From Methylotenera mobilis JLW8 (GTDB lineage: Bacteria; Pseudomonadota; Gammaproteobacteria; Burkholderiales; Methylophilaceae): a stretch of 64,000 nucleotides of DNA. Under the pieces are notes generated by a model. That model was not told where the DNA came from and ran no database searches. It was given only the letters and a program-made list of their open reading frames with translations. The stretch lies in contig NC_012968.1 in assembly GCF_000023705.1 (NCBI RefSeq), positions 806,001 to 870,000 of the forward strand. The letters run 5' to 3'. Positions 45,531 through 54,188 of this stretch are shown here, piece after piece (the first letter of the stretch is position 1; each line of letters starts with the position of its first letter). A program made the position numbers and the translations under genes.

Positions 45531-47051
45531 TTAGAAAAAGCCTAATTTCTTAGCGTTATAGCTGACTAAAAGATTCTTAGTTTGTTGGTAGTGATCTAAC
45601 ATCATTTTGTGAGTTTCACGGCCAATACCAGATTCTTTATAGCCACCAAATGCAGCGTGTGCAGGGTAAGCGTGGTAGCAGTTAGTCCAAACGCGACCAG
45701 CTTTAATACCACGACCCATGCGGTAAGCACGGCTACCATCACGTGACCATACACCAGAACCTAAGCCAAACACAGTGTCATTGGCAATCGCCAATGCTTC
45801 AGCTTCATCTTTAAAGGTAGTTACAGCTAGCACAGGGCCAAAAATTTCTTCTTGGAAAATGCGCATTTTGTTATTACCTTTGAATAAGGTTGGTTTTACA
45901 TAATAACCATCTGCTAAAGCGCCTGTCAGGTGATTACGTTCGCCACCAATCAATAGTTGCGCACCTTCTTGTTTACCAATATCCATGTAAGACATGATTT
46001 TATTGATTTGATCTTCAGAAGCCTGCGCACCAATCATGGTGTTAGGGTCAAGCGGGTTGCCTTGTTTAATGGCAGCTACGCGAGGTAATACGCGTTCCAT
46101 GAATTTGTCATACACAGACTCTTGAATCAATGCACGTGATGGACATGTACAGACCTCACCTTGGTTAAAGGCAAATAACACTAAGCCTTCAACCGCTTTA
46201 TCAAAGAAGTCGTCGTCAGCTAATGCGATATCTTCAAAGAAGATGTTAGGTGATTTGCCACCCAGCTCTAATGTTGCTGGAATCAAGTTACCAGCGGCAG
46301 CCTGAGCAATTACGCGGCCAGTAGCAGTTGAGCCTGTAAATGCAATTTTAGCAATACGGCGGCTGTTGGCTAACGGAGCGCCTACTTCACGGCCGTAACC
46401 ATTTACAATATTGATCACACCTGGAGGTAAGATATCGGCAATCACCTCCATCAAGATTAAAATGCTGACAGGAGTAAATTCAGCAGGCTTCATCACTACA
46501 CAGTTACCCGCGGCAACTGCCGGTGCTAATTTCCAAGCAGCCATCAAGATTGGGAAGTTCCAAGGAATAATCTGACCAACAACACCTAATGGCTCGTGGA
46601 AATGATATGCGACTGTGGTTTCATCAATTTCACTTAGGCTACCTTCTTGTGCACGTAGACAGCCAGCAAAGTAGCGGAAATGATCAATGGCTAATGGAAT
46701 ATCTGCATTCAAGGTTTCGCGAATCGGTTTGCCGTTATCAATCGTTTCAGCAGTAGCAATCATTTCTAAGTTTGCTTCTAAACGATCCGCAATTTTTAAT
46801 AGTAAGTTGGCACGCTGCGCTGGGGCTGTGCGTGCCCAGCTGTCTGCCGCTGCGTGTGCTGCATCTAATGCTAGTTCAACATCTTCAGCGCCTGAACGAG
46901 CCGCTTTTGTGTAAGGTTTACCTGTGATTGGAGTAATTACGTCAAAATATTCGCCTTTAACTGGTGCAACCCATTTGCCGCCGATAAAATTATCGTATTT
47001 TGCTTTGTAAGGTATTGTGACACCAAGACCTTTTAATAAATCTAAACTCAT
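45531..47051 (-). CDS. NAD-dependent aldehyde dehydrogenase (AcoD/ExaC type)
   Basis: 506 residues, oxidising aliphatic aldehydes such as acetaldehyde to acids. Marks are the NAD fold segment [33 protein letters not shown], the catalytic glutamate in LELGGKSPN, and the catalytic cysteine in [12 protein letters not shown], a signature of the AcoD/AldB subgroup. ATG at 47051 is preceded by AGGAG at good spacing; an in-frame upstream start at 47108 lacks support. DUF779 follows, the usual pairing. The subgroup is often induced by alcohols or acetoin, but no regulator is adjacent. Confidence 0.92.
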   Translation of the reverse strand: MSLDLLKGLGVTIPYKAKYDNFIGGKWVAPVKGEYFDVITPITGKPYTKAARSGAEDVELALDAAHAAADSWARTAPAQRANLLLKIADRLEANLEMIATAETIDNGKPIRETLNADIPLAIDHFRYFAGCLRAQEGSLSEIDETTVAYHFHEPLGVVGQIIPWNFPILMAAWKLAPAVAAGNCVVMKPAEFTPVSILILMEVIADILPPGVINIVNGYGREVGAPLANSRRIAKIAFTGSTATGRVIAQAAAGNLIPATLELGGKSPNIFFEDIALADDDFFDKAVEGLVLFAFNQGEVCTCPSRALIQESVYDKFMERVLPRVAAIKQGNPLDPNTMIGAQASEDQINKIMSYMDIGKQEGAQLLIGGERNHLTGALADGYYVKPTLFKGNNKMRIFQEEIFGPVLAVTTFKDEAEALAIANDTVFGLGSGVWSRDGSRAYRMGRGIKAGRVWTNCYHAYPAHAAFGGYKESGIGRETHKMMLDHYQQTKNLLVSYNAKKLGFF

Positions 47052-47458
47052 ACCAACTCCTATAGTTTTTCTCTCGTTAATATAGTGATTCTTATTGTTA
47101 TCCCGCAATTATTCATCAAGAAACTTAAAGTCGTACCAATACCGCTAAAGTGCTTGTAAATAAAAGAGTTTTGTAACTACCGCCACTCCAAAACAATAAC
47201 CCTAAGGCGCTAGCAAATCAAGCGTTAGTCGTTAGCATTTAAAAAATTAATGAATTTACGGAGAGGAAAATCCATCATTTTTTATTCAAAAATTTAGCTG
47301 ATTTATTTAGATATTATTTGATGTGTTTATTGATTTTTAGTTGCAACATGATTTAACACATTGATTGATTTAGAAATAGAAAAAGACAGTTGCTTAAGTT
47401 ATAGTGTGATTGTCGAATTTAATAAAACTGCATATTCCTGCATATACATGGCTCAAAC
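47052..47458. promoter_or_regulatory. divergent intergenic region
   Basis: 407 AT-rich bases between the aldehyde dehydrogenase (minus) and adenylate cyclase (plus) genes. Promoters for both must lie here. I found no confident promoter, operator or ORF. Confidence 0.4.
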
Positions 47459-48703
47459 ATGGCGGCTGATCTAGCAAACTCATCAATATTTGCACGTAGC
47501 TTTTGGGATGGTTTATTTAACCCAACTTCCTTAAGCTTGGGTAAAGCGATTTTGTCCATTCTGGTTGTCGCCGAGACCTTGGTCAGCTTCTTTTGGATTT
47601 ACACCTTGTCCGGGCTGGGCGATGGCTATGCCGTTATCGCTGCCGTCCCTTATTTCTACCTGATTATTTCTTACTTCAGTTTATTCATTTTTTATCGGTT
47701 TAAGCGTTTTGAGTATTTTACTTTTACCCAACTTATCATGTTGCTGGTGATGCCATTCTTTATGCAATGGATTATTGGCGGCTTCGAGGCCTCTAGCGGC
47801 GTTGCTATTTGGGCTATTTTGTCGCCAGTTGGCGCTTTAATGATTCTAGGTACGCGCCAGTCTACTCCGTGGTTTTTGTTGTTTCTGGGCTTGGCATTTC
47901 TGTCCTGGAAGCTGAATCATTACTTTGCGATTAACGCGATGCCGATTCCTAATGGGGTCAAAGATGCTTTCTTCTTAATGAATATTACCGGCACAGCCGC
48001 GATTCTGTACGGTGTTCTGCGTTTTTTCCAAGTGCAGAAAGAGCGCATCATGCACTCGCTAGAAATCGAACAGGCTAGGTCTGAGCAGTTATTATTGAAT
48101 ATTTTGCCAGCGCCTATCGCACAAAGGTTAAAAGACTACGATATGCGCATTGCCGACCACTACGAAAGTGTGACGGTCATGTTTGCCGACTTGATTAACT
48201 TTACGCACATGTCAGACAAAATGTCGCCTACGCAGTTAATTGATTTGCTATCACAAATATTTTTACGTTTTGACCAATTGGCAGATAAATACCAAGTGGA
48301 AAAAATTAAAACAATAGGGGATGCCTATATGGTGGTGTCTGGTGCGCCTGTCGTTTGCCACAATCATGCGCACCGTATGATGGAAATGGCTTTGGATATG
48401 CAGACTGCGCTGAAAGAACTATCTGAGAAAATGGGCATAGACCTCAGTATGCGTATCGGCATTAACACTGGGCCTGTGGTTGCAGGTGTAATCGGTAGTA
48501 GCAAGTTCAGCTACGATTTATGGGGTGACACTGTCAATGTAGCCAGCCGTATGGAAGAAACCAGCCTGCCTAACACCATACAAGTTACACAAGAGACGCA
48601 GCAACTGTTGGCGAATGACTATGTGTTCTCGCCGCGCAAGGCGGTTGAAGTGAAGGGAAAAGGCATTCTTGATACATTTATTCTGTTGGGTAGGGCTACG
48701 TAA
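47459..48703 (+). CDS. membrane-bound class III adenylate cyclase
   Basis: 414 residues: an N-terminal membrane domain of about six helices (about 25-200), a short linker helix (about 205-230), and a class III cyclase domain (about 235-414). Metal-binding aspartates are in VMFADLINFT and IGDAYMVVS. The substrate-specifying lysine in EKIKTIGDAY and aspartate in FSYDLWGDTVNVASRME fit ATP rather than GTP. Sequence of the linker and domain (LLLNILPAPIAQRLK) is typical of bacterial and cyanobacterial cyclases. Likely makes cAMP in response to a membrane signal. It stands alone. Confidence 0.9.
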   Translation: MAADLANSSIFARSFWDGLFNPTSLSLGKAILSILVVAETLVSFFWIYTLSGLGDGYAVIAAVPYFYLIISYFSLFIFYRFKRFEYFTFTQLIMLLVMPFFMQWIIGGFEASSGVAIWAILSPVGALMILGTRQSTPWFLLFLGLAFLSWKLNHYFAINAMPIPNGVKDAFFLMNITGTAAILYGVLRFFQVQKERIMHSLEIEQARSEQLLLNILPAPIAQRLKDYDMRIADHYESVTVMFADLINFTHMSDKMSPTQLIDLLSQIFLRFDQLADKYQVEKIKTIGDAYMVVSGAPVVCHNHAHRMMEMALDMQTALKELSEKMGIDLSMRIGINTGPVVAGVIGSSKFSYDLWGDTVNVASRMEETSLPNTIQVTQETQQLLANDYVFSPRKAVEVKGKGILDTFILLGRAT

Positions 48704-48750
48704 TTAACAAATAAACGATATATGGCATGGGTTTTTGTCGCGAATTGCAC

Positions 48751-48756
48751 TATAAT
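48751..48756 (+). promoter_or_regulatory. -10 element of tRNA-Ser
   Basis: Consensus TATAAT lies 13 bases before the tRNA-Ser. The -35 region is not clear. Confidence 0.5.
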
Positions 48757-48768
48757 TCGCCCCCTAAC

Positions 48769-48858
48769 GGAAGAGTGGATGAGTGGTTTAAGTCACCACC
48801 CTGGAAAGGTGGCATAGGGGTAACCCTATCGAGAGTTCGAATCTCTCCTCTTCCGCCA
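48769..48858 (+). tRNA. tRNA-Ser (anticodon GGA)
   Basis: 90 bases with encoded CCA. Acceptor GGAAGAG pairs with CTCTTCC, the anticodon loop CTGGAAA carries GGA, there is a long variable arm (GGCATAGGGGTAACCCTATC), and the T-arm is GAGAGTTCGAATCTCTC. Confidence 0.97.
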
Positions 48859-48868
48859 TACATTCAAT

Positions 48869-48897
48869 AAAAAAGCCGCTTTTAAGCGGCTTTTTTA
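48869..48897 (+). terminator. terminator of tRNA-Ser
   Basis: A/GC-rich stem aaaagccgctt with aagcggctttt, short loop, followed by a T run. Strong rho-independent terminator. Confidence 0.88.
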
Positions 48898-49178
48898 TTT
48901 TAAAGATACCATCACCATAGTCTTTAATATCATGATGTTAAGCGCTAGCCTTACTTGTTCATTGAATTAATCCTTAGTAGTGCTGAGTGATTCATCAGTA
49001 ATTTAAGTATATTTGACTGTTTAAGCCTTTCACACTTTAGCCATTGTTACAGTTTGGTGTTATTAATGGCGCACACGTTAGATTCATATTCCTGCAATAA
49101 ATCATGGTTATCTTCATGTTTAAGATTTGTCTGTCATCCGTAGGCATCAAATCGTTAAACTTAAAGAGGAGCGATGAA

Positions 49179-49484
49179 ATGGCAACCCATCAATACATTG
49201 AACAGCTAAGCAAGCGTGAAGTCACTTATAGTAAACGAGTACAGTACTGCTTGTTGTTGATATTGCTCGCAGCGCTTCCACTCCTTACGTTTTCAATAGA
49301 TAGCGGCGGCTTGCATGTGAAAAACTTTAGTGTCTTGATTAGGCAGTTTGGTGAAATAGGGCTTTCTATCCTGTTGTCATTTATTATCATCACCGCGCTG
49401 GTGGGGTTGCGTAGTTTATGGAAGTTGCATAAAACCGCTAGGCTTAGAGCCAAGCACGAGTGGCATGCTTATTCTTTAAGATAA
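49179..49484 (+). CDS. hypothetical two-helix membrane protein
   Basis: 101 residues with transmembrane segments at about 22-42 and 62-85 and charged ends (QYIEQLSKREVTYSKR; KLHKTARLRAKHEW). The ATG at 49179 is chosen because GAGGAG at 49166-49171 is spaced seven bases from it. Another frame ATG at 49174 and an upstream in-frame start at 49104 are less likely. No family recognised. It stands alone between tRNA-Ser and pqqA. Confidence 0.55.
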   Translation: MATHQYIEQLSKREVTYSKRVQYCLLLILLAALPLLTFSIDSGGLHVKNFSVLIRQFGEIGLSILLSFIIITALVGLRSLWKLHKTARLRAKHEWHAYSLR

Positions 49485-49664
49485 AGCATGCAAGCTAATT
49501 TAAAAATGTAAGCATGATGGCAGCGTAGTAATTTGGCACTATTCATGATTTTACTTAGCCTGCATTCATGAACAGTGACAGTGTTATTTGTTAACAGAGG
49601 TCCATAATGTAATCATTCAAACAAGACATGATGTCAGTTCAAACCAGACACTAGGAGAATCATT

Positions 49665-49736
49665 ATGTGGACAACACCAGCAGCTACTGAAATGCGTTTT
49701 GGCTTTGAAGTTACTATGTACGTAATGAACAAATAA
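49665..49736 (+). CDS. pqqA: pyrroloquinoline quinone precursor peptide PqqA (orphan copy)
   Basis: A 23-residue peptide, MWTTPAATEM followed by RFGFEVTMYVMNK. It carries the defining FGFEVTMY core, with Glu15 and Tyr19 spaced E-x3-Y, the pair that PqqE cross-links and that becomes PQQ. Ribosome binding site AGGAG lies at 49652-49658, and a strong terminator follows, so it is a tiny stand-alone gene. No pqqBCDE genes lie in the window, so processing enzymes must come from elsewhere. Methanol and glucose dehydrogenases use PQQ, which fits a methylotroph. Confidence 0.9.
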   Translation: MWTTPAATEMRFGFEVTMYVMNK

Positions 49737-49771
49737 TATTTGCTTCAAATAGTACTTACTTTAAGTATGAT

Positions 49772-49800
49772 AAAAACCCAGATTTATCTGGGTTTTTTTA
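49772..49800 (+). terminator. terminator of pqqA
   Basis: AAAAACCCAGAT (49772-49783), 2-base loop, ATCTGGGTTTTT, then T. Perfect stem and U-tract. Confidence 0.9.
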
Positions 49801-49911
49801 TGCCTATCAGTTTCGTCATATAGGTGCCGCAAATTTTGTTAAGTGATCGTAACTATCAACGTTATACTTCCGCCTATCTCCACACTGGCCTAGTACCGGC
49901 TGATATAGCAT

Positions 49912-50400
49912 ATGGTAATGAGTAATCCCGCAATATTAAGAGTAGGCGCCATCAATGGGTTGCAGAAAGTACTGTCATTTAAACAACCTTTTGCATGGTT
50001 GATTACCCATGGCTACCTGATGGTAGATGACCGTACCTGGGGCACTGCGTATCGTGGCCACATACTTATTCATGCGAGCAAGGGTTTGTATGATGTGTAT
50101 TACGATTACCTTAAAGCGAACACTGATATTCCGTTACCTGCCAAAGAAGAGCTGCCGTATGGCGGTGTGGTTGGCATGGCTGACTTGGTGCTATGCAGCA
50201 GGCCGGATGCGCTACCTGAGCATACTAGCCGCCAGCATAGAGCGCAATTTAAGGGTGTGAGTAGCAGGCATTATGGGTTTTTATTTGAAAAAGCAAGACC
50301 TGTGCCTTTTATGCCATGCCCTGGCAAGCTCGGGATTTTTGAAGTAGAGATTGATGCGCTGCTGAGCGCACCGCCAGCTGCGCAGGCCGAGTTGTTTTAG
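49912..50400 (+). CDS. ASCH-domain protein
   Basis: 162 residues matching the ASCH (PUA-like) fold: VLSFKQPFAWLITHGYL, DDRTWGTAYRGHILIHASK (the RGxxLIHASK core), a GGVVGMADLVLC strand and a C-terminal LGIFEVEID. ASCH domains bind RNA or act on nucleosides; some cleave acylated cytidines. The specific role is unknown. The N-terminal 15 residues before the domain are uncertain, as ATG 49912 and 49918 both exist. It is isolated between pqqA and cysK. Confidence 0.78.
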   Translation: MVMSNPAILRVGAINGLQKVLSFKQPFAWLITHGYLMVDDRTWGTAYRGHILIHASKGLYDVYYDYLKANTDIPLPAKEELPYGGVVGMADLVLCSRPDALPEHTSRQHRAQFKGVSSRHYGFLFEKARPVPFMPCPGKLGIFEVEIDALLSAPPAAQAELF

Positions 50401-50546
50401 TTTACCCGTTGATTGGTATAAGGTTTTTCTGCCGCTCGGTAGTGCTGAGCGTATTCGTTTTTGTGACCCGCTTTTATACTTTTTAGTTGTAACCAAATAG
50501 CTAAAAGTTATTGTAACTGAGCGATTTAAATTGCTAGACTTTCACT

Positions 50547-50552
50547 TATAAT
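50547..50552 (+). promoter_or_regulatory. possible -10 of cysK
   Basis: TATAAT lies about 60 bases before the cysK start. A weak -35-like TTTAAA sits 16 bases upstream, as expected for an activator-dependent promoter; CysB control is only a guess. Confidence 0.35.
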
Positions 50553-50612
50553 CCTTTCGATAAAGCTCTCCGTCAATACAGAATAAACAACACAGAATAA
50601 ATAGGGATACTC

Positions 50613-51590
50613 ATGGCAAATTGGTTTGAAGATAATGCTCAATCTATTGGTAACACACCTTTGGTTAAGCTAAACCGGGTGACGGATGGTGCGCCAGCAG
50701 TGGTGCTTGCCAAAATTGAAGGCCGCAACCCAGCTTATTCAGTGAAGTGTCGTATTGGTGCGGCCATGATATGGGATGTCGAGCAGCGTGGCTTATTGGG
50801 GCCAGGCAAAGAGATTGTTGAGCCTACCAGCGGTAACACTGGGATTGCATTGGCTTTTGTTGCTGCAGCTAGAGGTATCCCGCTAACGCTTACCATGCCG
50901 GAAACCATGAGCGTGGAGCGTCGCAAGCTGCTGGTGGCCTATGGTGCAAAGTTAGTGTTAACTGAAGGTGCGAAAGGCATGAGCGGCGCGATTGCCAAAG
51001 CCGAGGAAATTGCGGCTTCGGATCCTAGCCGTTACGTACTGCTGCAGCAGTTTAAAAACCCAGCTAACCCTGAAATTCATGAGAAAACCACAGGCCCAGA
51101 AATCTGGGAAGCCACTGATGGAAAAATTGATATTTTAATATCTGGCGTGGGTACTGGCGGTACTATCACTGGCGTGTCTCGCTATATTAAAAACACACAA
51201 AAGAAAGCGATTGTCTCAGTAGCGGTAGAGCCGGCAGCTAGCCCGGTATTAAGCCAAAAACGGGCTGGTGAGGAGCTAAAACCAGCTCCGCATAAAATTC
51301 AAGGCATAGGCGCCGGCTTTGTACCAGACGTATTGGATTTATCGCTGGTGGATGATATTGCACAAGTAACGAATGAAGAGGCTGTACTGTATGCACAGCG
51401 CTTAGCTAAGGAAGAGGGAATTTTGTCTGGTATTTCTTGCGGGGCGGCGGTTGCTGTAGCGGTGCGCTATGCAAAACGTCCTGAAAATGCGGGTAAAACT
51501 ATCGTGGTGGTATTGCCTGACTCTGGCGAGCGTTATTTGAGCTCGATTCTGTTTGAGGGCTTTTTTGACGAAAAAGGTATCGCGATATAA
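50613..51590 (+). CDS. cysK: cysteine synthase A (O-acetylserine sulfhydrylase)
   Basis: PLP enzyme joining O-acetylserine and sulfide to cysteine. The 325 residues have [13 protein letters not shown], the PLP lysine in the [11 protein letters not shown] segment (normally SVKDR), [29 protein letters not shown] and the phosphate-binding [14 protein letters not shown]. Near the C-terminus is [11 protein letters not shown]. The SVKCR variant of the usual SVKDR is a minor change beside the lysine. It provides the step after serine acetyltransferase (EpsC, 53229), and the two may interact as cysteine synthase complex partners. Confidence 0.95.
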   Translation: MANWFEDNAQSIGNTPLVKLNRVTDGAPAVVLAKIEGRNPAYSVKCRIGAAMIWDVEQRGLLGPGKEIVEPTSGNTGIALAFVAAARGIPLTLTMPETMSVERRKLLVAYGAKLVLTEGAKGMSGAIAKAEEIAASDPSRYVLLQQFKNPANPEIHEKTTGPEIWEATDGKIDILISGVGTGGTITGVSRYIKNTQKKAIVSVAVEPAASPVLSQKRAGEELKPAPHKIQGIGAGFVPDVLDLSLVDDIAQVTNEEAVLYAQRLAKEEGILSGISCGAAVAVAVRYAKRPENAGKTIVVVLPDSGERYLSSILFEGFFDEKGIAI

Positions 51591-51654
51591 GTTTGGCTAC
51601 CTCGTTTAATTATTGACGTTTTAGCTGTTACCGAAACGCAGTCAGACGACTAAA

Positions 51655-51687
51655 AGGCCTCCCATGCTGGAAACGCATGGGAGGCCT
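51655..51687. terminator. bidirectional hairpin between cysK and sbp
   Basis: Perfect 13-bp stem AGGCCTCCCATGC / GCATGGGAGGCCT with a 7-base loop between convergent genes. Followed by aattt on the plus strand and preceded by taaaa, so it may serve both strands. Confidence 0.75.
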
Positions 51688-51940
51688 AATTTATCGTAGT
51701 GGGGTATTATCCATTGTAATCAATGAGGTAAAACCAACACTATTTCAATCGTAAATAAACCATCCCAATCGTAAATAAATAGGTAAGAGAAAGATGGTTG
51801 GCGATAAGATGTTGGTACTTTAAATGTTGTTACTTGAGATAGTATCAGGCACACCTGTTGCCAAGTACGCCTGATGATGAGTAAAGGTGACGGCGTATTC
51901 GCTACCTTGAATATGCCGTCAGGGACTTTATCTATGGGTT
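51688..51940. repeat. non-coding stretch with 14-bp direct repeat
   Basis: No gene. caatcgtaaataaa occurs at 51746-51759 and again at 51766-51779, a 20-base period, between the convergent genes. It may be a protein-binding pair or a slippage duplication; nothing else is apparent. Confidence 0.35.
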
Positions 51941-52939
51941 TTATCGTTGGTAAATTTGGTCGAACAGCGCACCATCAGCAAAATGTACTTTTTGTGCTTT
52001 GCTCCAACTACCAAAAACATCATTGACACTAAATAACTCTATGTTTCTAAAGCGTGATTTATACTTGTCGGCAACTGCTGGCAGGCTTGGTCTTAGGTAG
52101 TGCTGTGCCGCAATTTCTTGGCCGGCTTCAGAAAAATGGTACTCTACATAAGCCTGGGCAAGCGCTTGATTTTTGTGTTTGATGGCAAATTTATCAACAA
52201 CGGTAACTGGGTTTTCGGCCAGAATGCTGGTGGATGGATAGACTACGTCAAATTTGTCGCCTAGTTCTTTTTTGATGAGATTGACTTCATTTTCAAACGT
52301 CAGCAATGCATCGCCAATATCACGTTGTGCAAATGTAGTGGTTGCGCCACGCCCACCAGTATCTAATACCGGTACATTTTTAAATAACTTGGCCACAAAA
52401 TCTTTTGCTTGGGCCTCGTTGCCACCTTTTTTGATGATATACCCCCAGGCTGCTAAATAGCTATATTTACCGTTACCTGACGTTTTAGGGTTAGGGATCA
52501 CCACACTGACCTCTGGTTTAACTAAGTCATCCCAATCTTTGATGTGCTTTGGGTTGCCTTTGCGCACCAAAAAAACGGTGGTGGAGTTAGTGGGTGAACT
52601 GGCATTGGGCAAGCGCTTTTGCCAGTCTTTAGGTATCAGTTTTGAGCGGTCATACAGGATATCAATATCCGGTGCTTGATTCATGGAGATGATGTCGGCC
52701 TCCAGGCCATCTGCTACAGATCTGGCCTGTTTGCTTGAGCCGCCGTGCGATTGATTGATGGTAACGGTTTCGCCAGTTTTTTGCTTCCAGTAGTTGATAA
52801 AAGATGGATTAAAGTCTTTATAAAACTCGCGCGTTACATCGTAAGACACATTGAGCAAGGTATTGTTGGCAAGGGCGTTGCCTGTGAACAATAAGCTGCT
52901 GATGGTCAGCAAGCCGGCAAAGATAGATTTTTTATACAT
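51941..52939 (-). CDS. sbp: periplasmic sulfate-binding protein (orphan)
   Basis: Periplasmic receptor for sulfate/thiosulfate ABC uptake. The 332 residues have a signal peptide (ending near NALA-NN), the mature start LLNVSYDVTREFYKDFNPSF and GGSSKQARSVADGLEADIIS. NPKTSGNGKYSYLAAWGY supplies sulfate-binding backbone contacts, and ENPVTVVDKFA follows. CysTWA permease and ATPase genes are not next to it, so it must serve a transporter encoded elsewhere. It is convergent with cysK and divergent from epsC, within a sulfur cluster. Confidence 0.93.
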   Translation of the reverse strand: MYKKSIFAGLLTISSLLFTGNALANNTLLNVSYDVTREFYKDFNPSFINYWKQKTGETVTINQSHGGSSKQARSVADGLEADIISMNQAPDIDILYDRSKLIPKDWQKRLPNASSPTNSTTVFLVRKGNPKHIKDWDDLVKPEVSVVIPNPKTSGNGKYSYLAAWGYIIKKGGNEAQAKDFVAKLFKNVPVLDTGGRGATTTFAQRDIGDALLTFENEVNLIKKELGDKFDVVYPSTSILAENPVTVVDKFAIKHKNQALAQAYVEYHFSEAGQEIAAQHYLRPSLPAVADKYKSRFRNIELFSVNDVFGSWSKAQKVHFADGALFDQIYQR

Positions 52940-53228
52940 AGTATTTACTCTAGTTTATTAATTAGGAGCACCTAAGTTAATGATTAATTTTAATAATGTA
53001 AAAGAATAAAAAACTATATCTATATAATTTAAAAATATTATTGAGGTATTTGTGAGTACTTTTTTAAATATGGAGAGTGGTGTATATTGATTGCACAAAA
53101 CAGGGCGACGATTAAAGCCCTGTCATTATTTTTAGAATTTTTCAGTTAGCGTGTGCTGACCGGACAACCGGAAGCCAGTGCGTCGAGAGACGCACTGGCT
53201 TTTTTTATTTTCTGCGACAGGTATTGAT
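52940..53228. promoter_or_regulatory. divergent sbp/epsC promoter region and hairpin-rich epsC leader
   Basis: 289 bases. A candidate promoter TTGAGG (53041-53046), 17-base spacer, TTAAAT (53064-53069) points toward epsC. Two hairpins follow, listed next. The 52950-53040 part is extremely AT-rich and may bind CysB-type or other regulators; no specific box could be called. Confidence 0.45.
53101..53206 (+). ncRNA. possible leader RNA or attenuator before epsC
   Basis: Hairpin CAGGGC/GCCCTG (53101-53106, 53117-53122) followed by a U-rich stretch is succeeded by a strong terminator: a perfect 11-bp stem GCCAGTGCGTC / GACGCACTGGC (53174-53184, 53189-53199) with GAGA loop and seven T. The terminator ends 22 bases before the epsC ATG, inside what should be its 5' leader. 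It may be an attenuator, a small RNA end, or a terminator insulating an upstream transcript. No known riboswitch recognised. Confidence 0.4.
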
Positions 53229-54164
53229 ATGTCTGACATAACGACGGTATTGCCAAATGAAAGTTTTGATATCCCAAGCATTGTGCAAGCGCTGCGCGAT
53301 GTAAGGGTGACTTCGTTGGAACATAGGCATCGACGTAACAAGCCGCCTAAGCTGCCTGCAAGAAAGGCATTGCAAACGGTGATTGATGGCTTAAGTGCGG
53401 CACTGTTCCCCAATCGACTGGGTGCGCCTGGTTTGAAAGACGAAGGCATAGATTATTTTGTAGGGTTTACTTTAGATACCGCGTTACGTGAACTGAATAC
53501 GCAAATTCAGCTGGAATTACGTTACTCCGCTGATACCGACCATGACAAAACTCCTAGCGCTGAAGCTGCCATGAACAAGGCACGTGCGTTTGCTAAGTCG
53601 TTACCAAAAATACGCAAATTGTTGGATACCGACTTAGATGCGGCATTTCAAGGTGACCCAGCCGCGCGCAGCCTGGATGAGGTGCTGGTTTGCTACCCAG
53701 GCATATCCGCCATTATTCATTACCGTTTAGCGCATGAGCTGCACAAACTAGGGTTGCCCCTGATTGCGCGCATTATTTCTGAACTAGCTCACTCTGCCAC
53801 AGGTATTGATATTCACCCTGGGGCGACGATTGATGAAGGCTTTTTTATTGACCATGGCACAGGGGTAGTGATTGGTGAAACCGCATTAATAGGGCGCCAC
53901 GTACGGTTGTACCAGGCCGTGACCTTAGGGGCAAAACGCTTCCCAACTGACGAGCAAGGCCATTTGATTAAAGGTAGTGCGAGGCACCCGATACTTGAAG
54001 ATGATGTGGTGATTTACGCAGGCGCCACGATATTAGGGCGCATCACGATAGGGGCTGGCTCCGTGATCGGCGGCAATGTGTGGCTGACGCGCAGCGTGCC
54101 GCCTAATAGCCAAATTACACAAGCTAAAACGCAAGTAAGCGCAACAGATGATGTTGCGCAGTAA
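53229..54164 (+). CDS. epsC: serine O-acetyltransferase, EpsC type
   Basis: Makes O-acetylserine for cysteine synthesis. The 311 residues contain an N-terminal helical region (about 1-165) and a left-handed beta-helix of hexapeptide repeats: GIDIHPGATIDEGFFIDHGT, VVIGETALIGRHVRLYQAVT, then GATILGRITIGAGSVIGGNV. DIHPGA and HGTGVVIGE are catalytic-site motifs of CysE-type enzymes. The start at 53229 is preferred; an in-frame upstream ATG at 53178 would lie inside the terminator hairpin. It is 24 bases upstream of the encapsulin gene and probably co-transcribed with it, linking cysteine supply to the compartment. Confidence 0.93.
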   Translation: MSDITTVLPNESFDIPSIVQALRDVRVTSLEHRHRRNKPPKLPARKALQTVIDGLSAALFPNRLGAPGLKDEGIDYFVGFTLDTALRELNTQIQLELRYSADTDHDKTPSAEAAMNKARAFAKSLPKIRKLLDTDLDAAFQGDPAARSLDEVLVCYPGISAIIHYRLAHELHKLGLPLIARIISELAHSATGIDIHPGATIDEGFFIDHGTGVVIGETALIGRHVRLYQAVTLGAKRFPTDEQGHLIKGSARHPILEDDVVIYAGATILGRITIGAGSVIGGNVWLTRSVPPNSQITQAKTQVSATDDVAQ

Positions 54165-54188
54165 ATCAATTTTTAACAGGAGAAACAA

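Noticed and set aside
53178-53228. Upstream start for epsC at 53178
   Set aside because: This start would lie inside a terminator hairpin; the ATG at 53229 matches the expected N-terminus.
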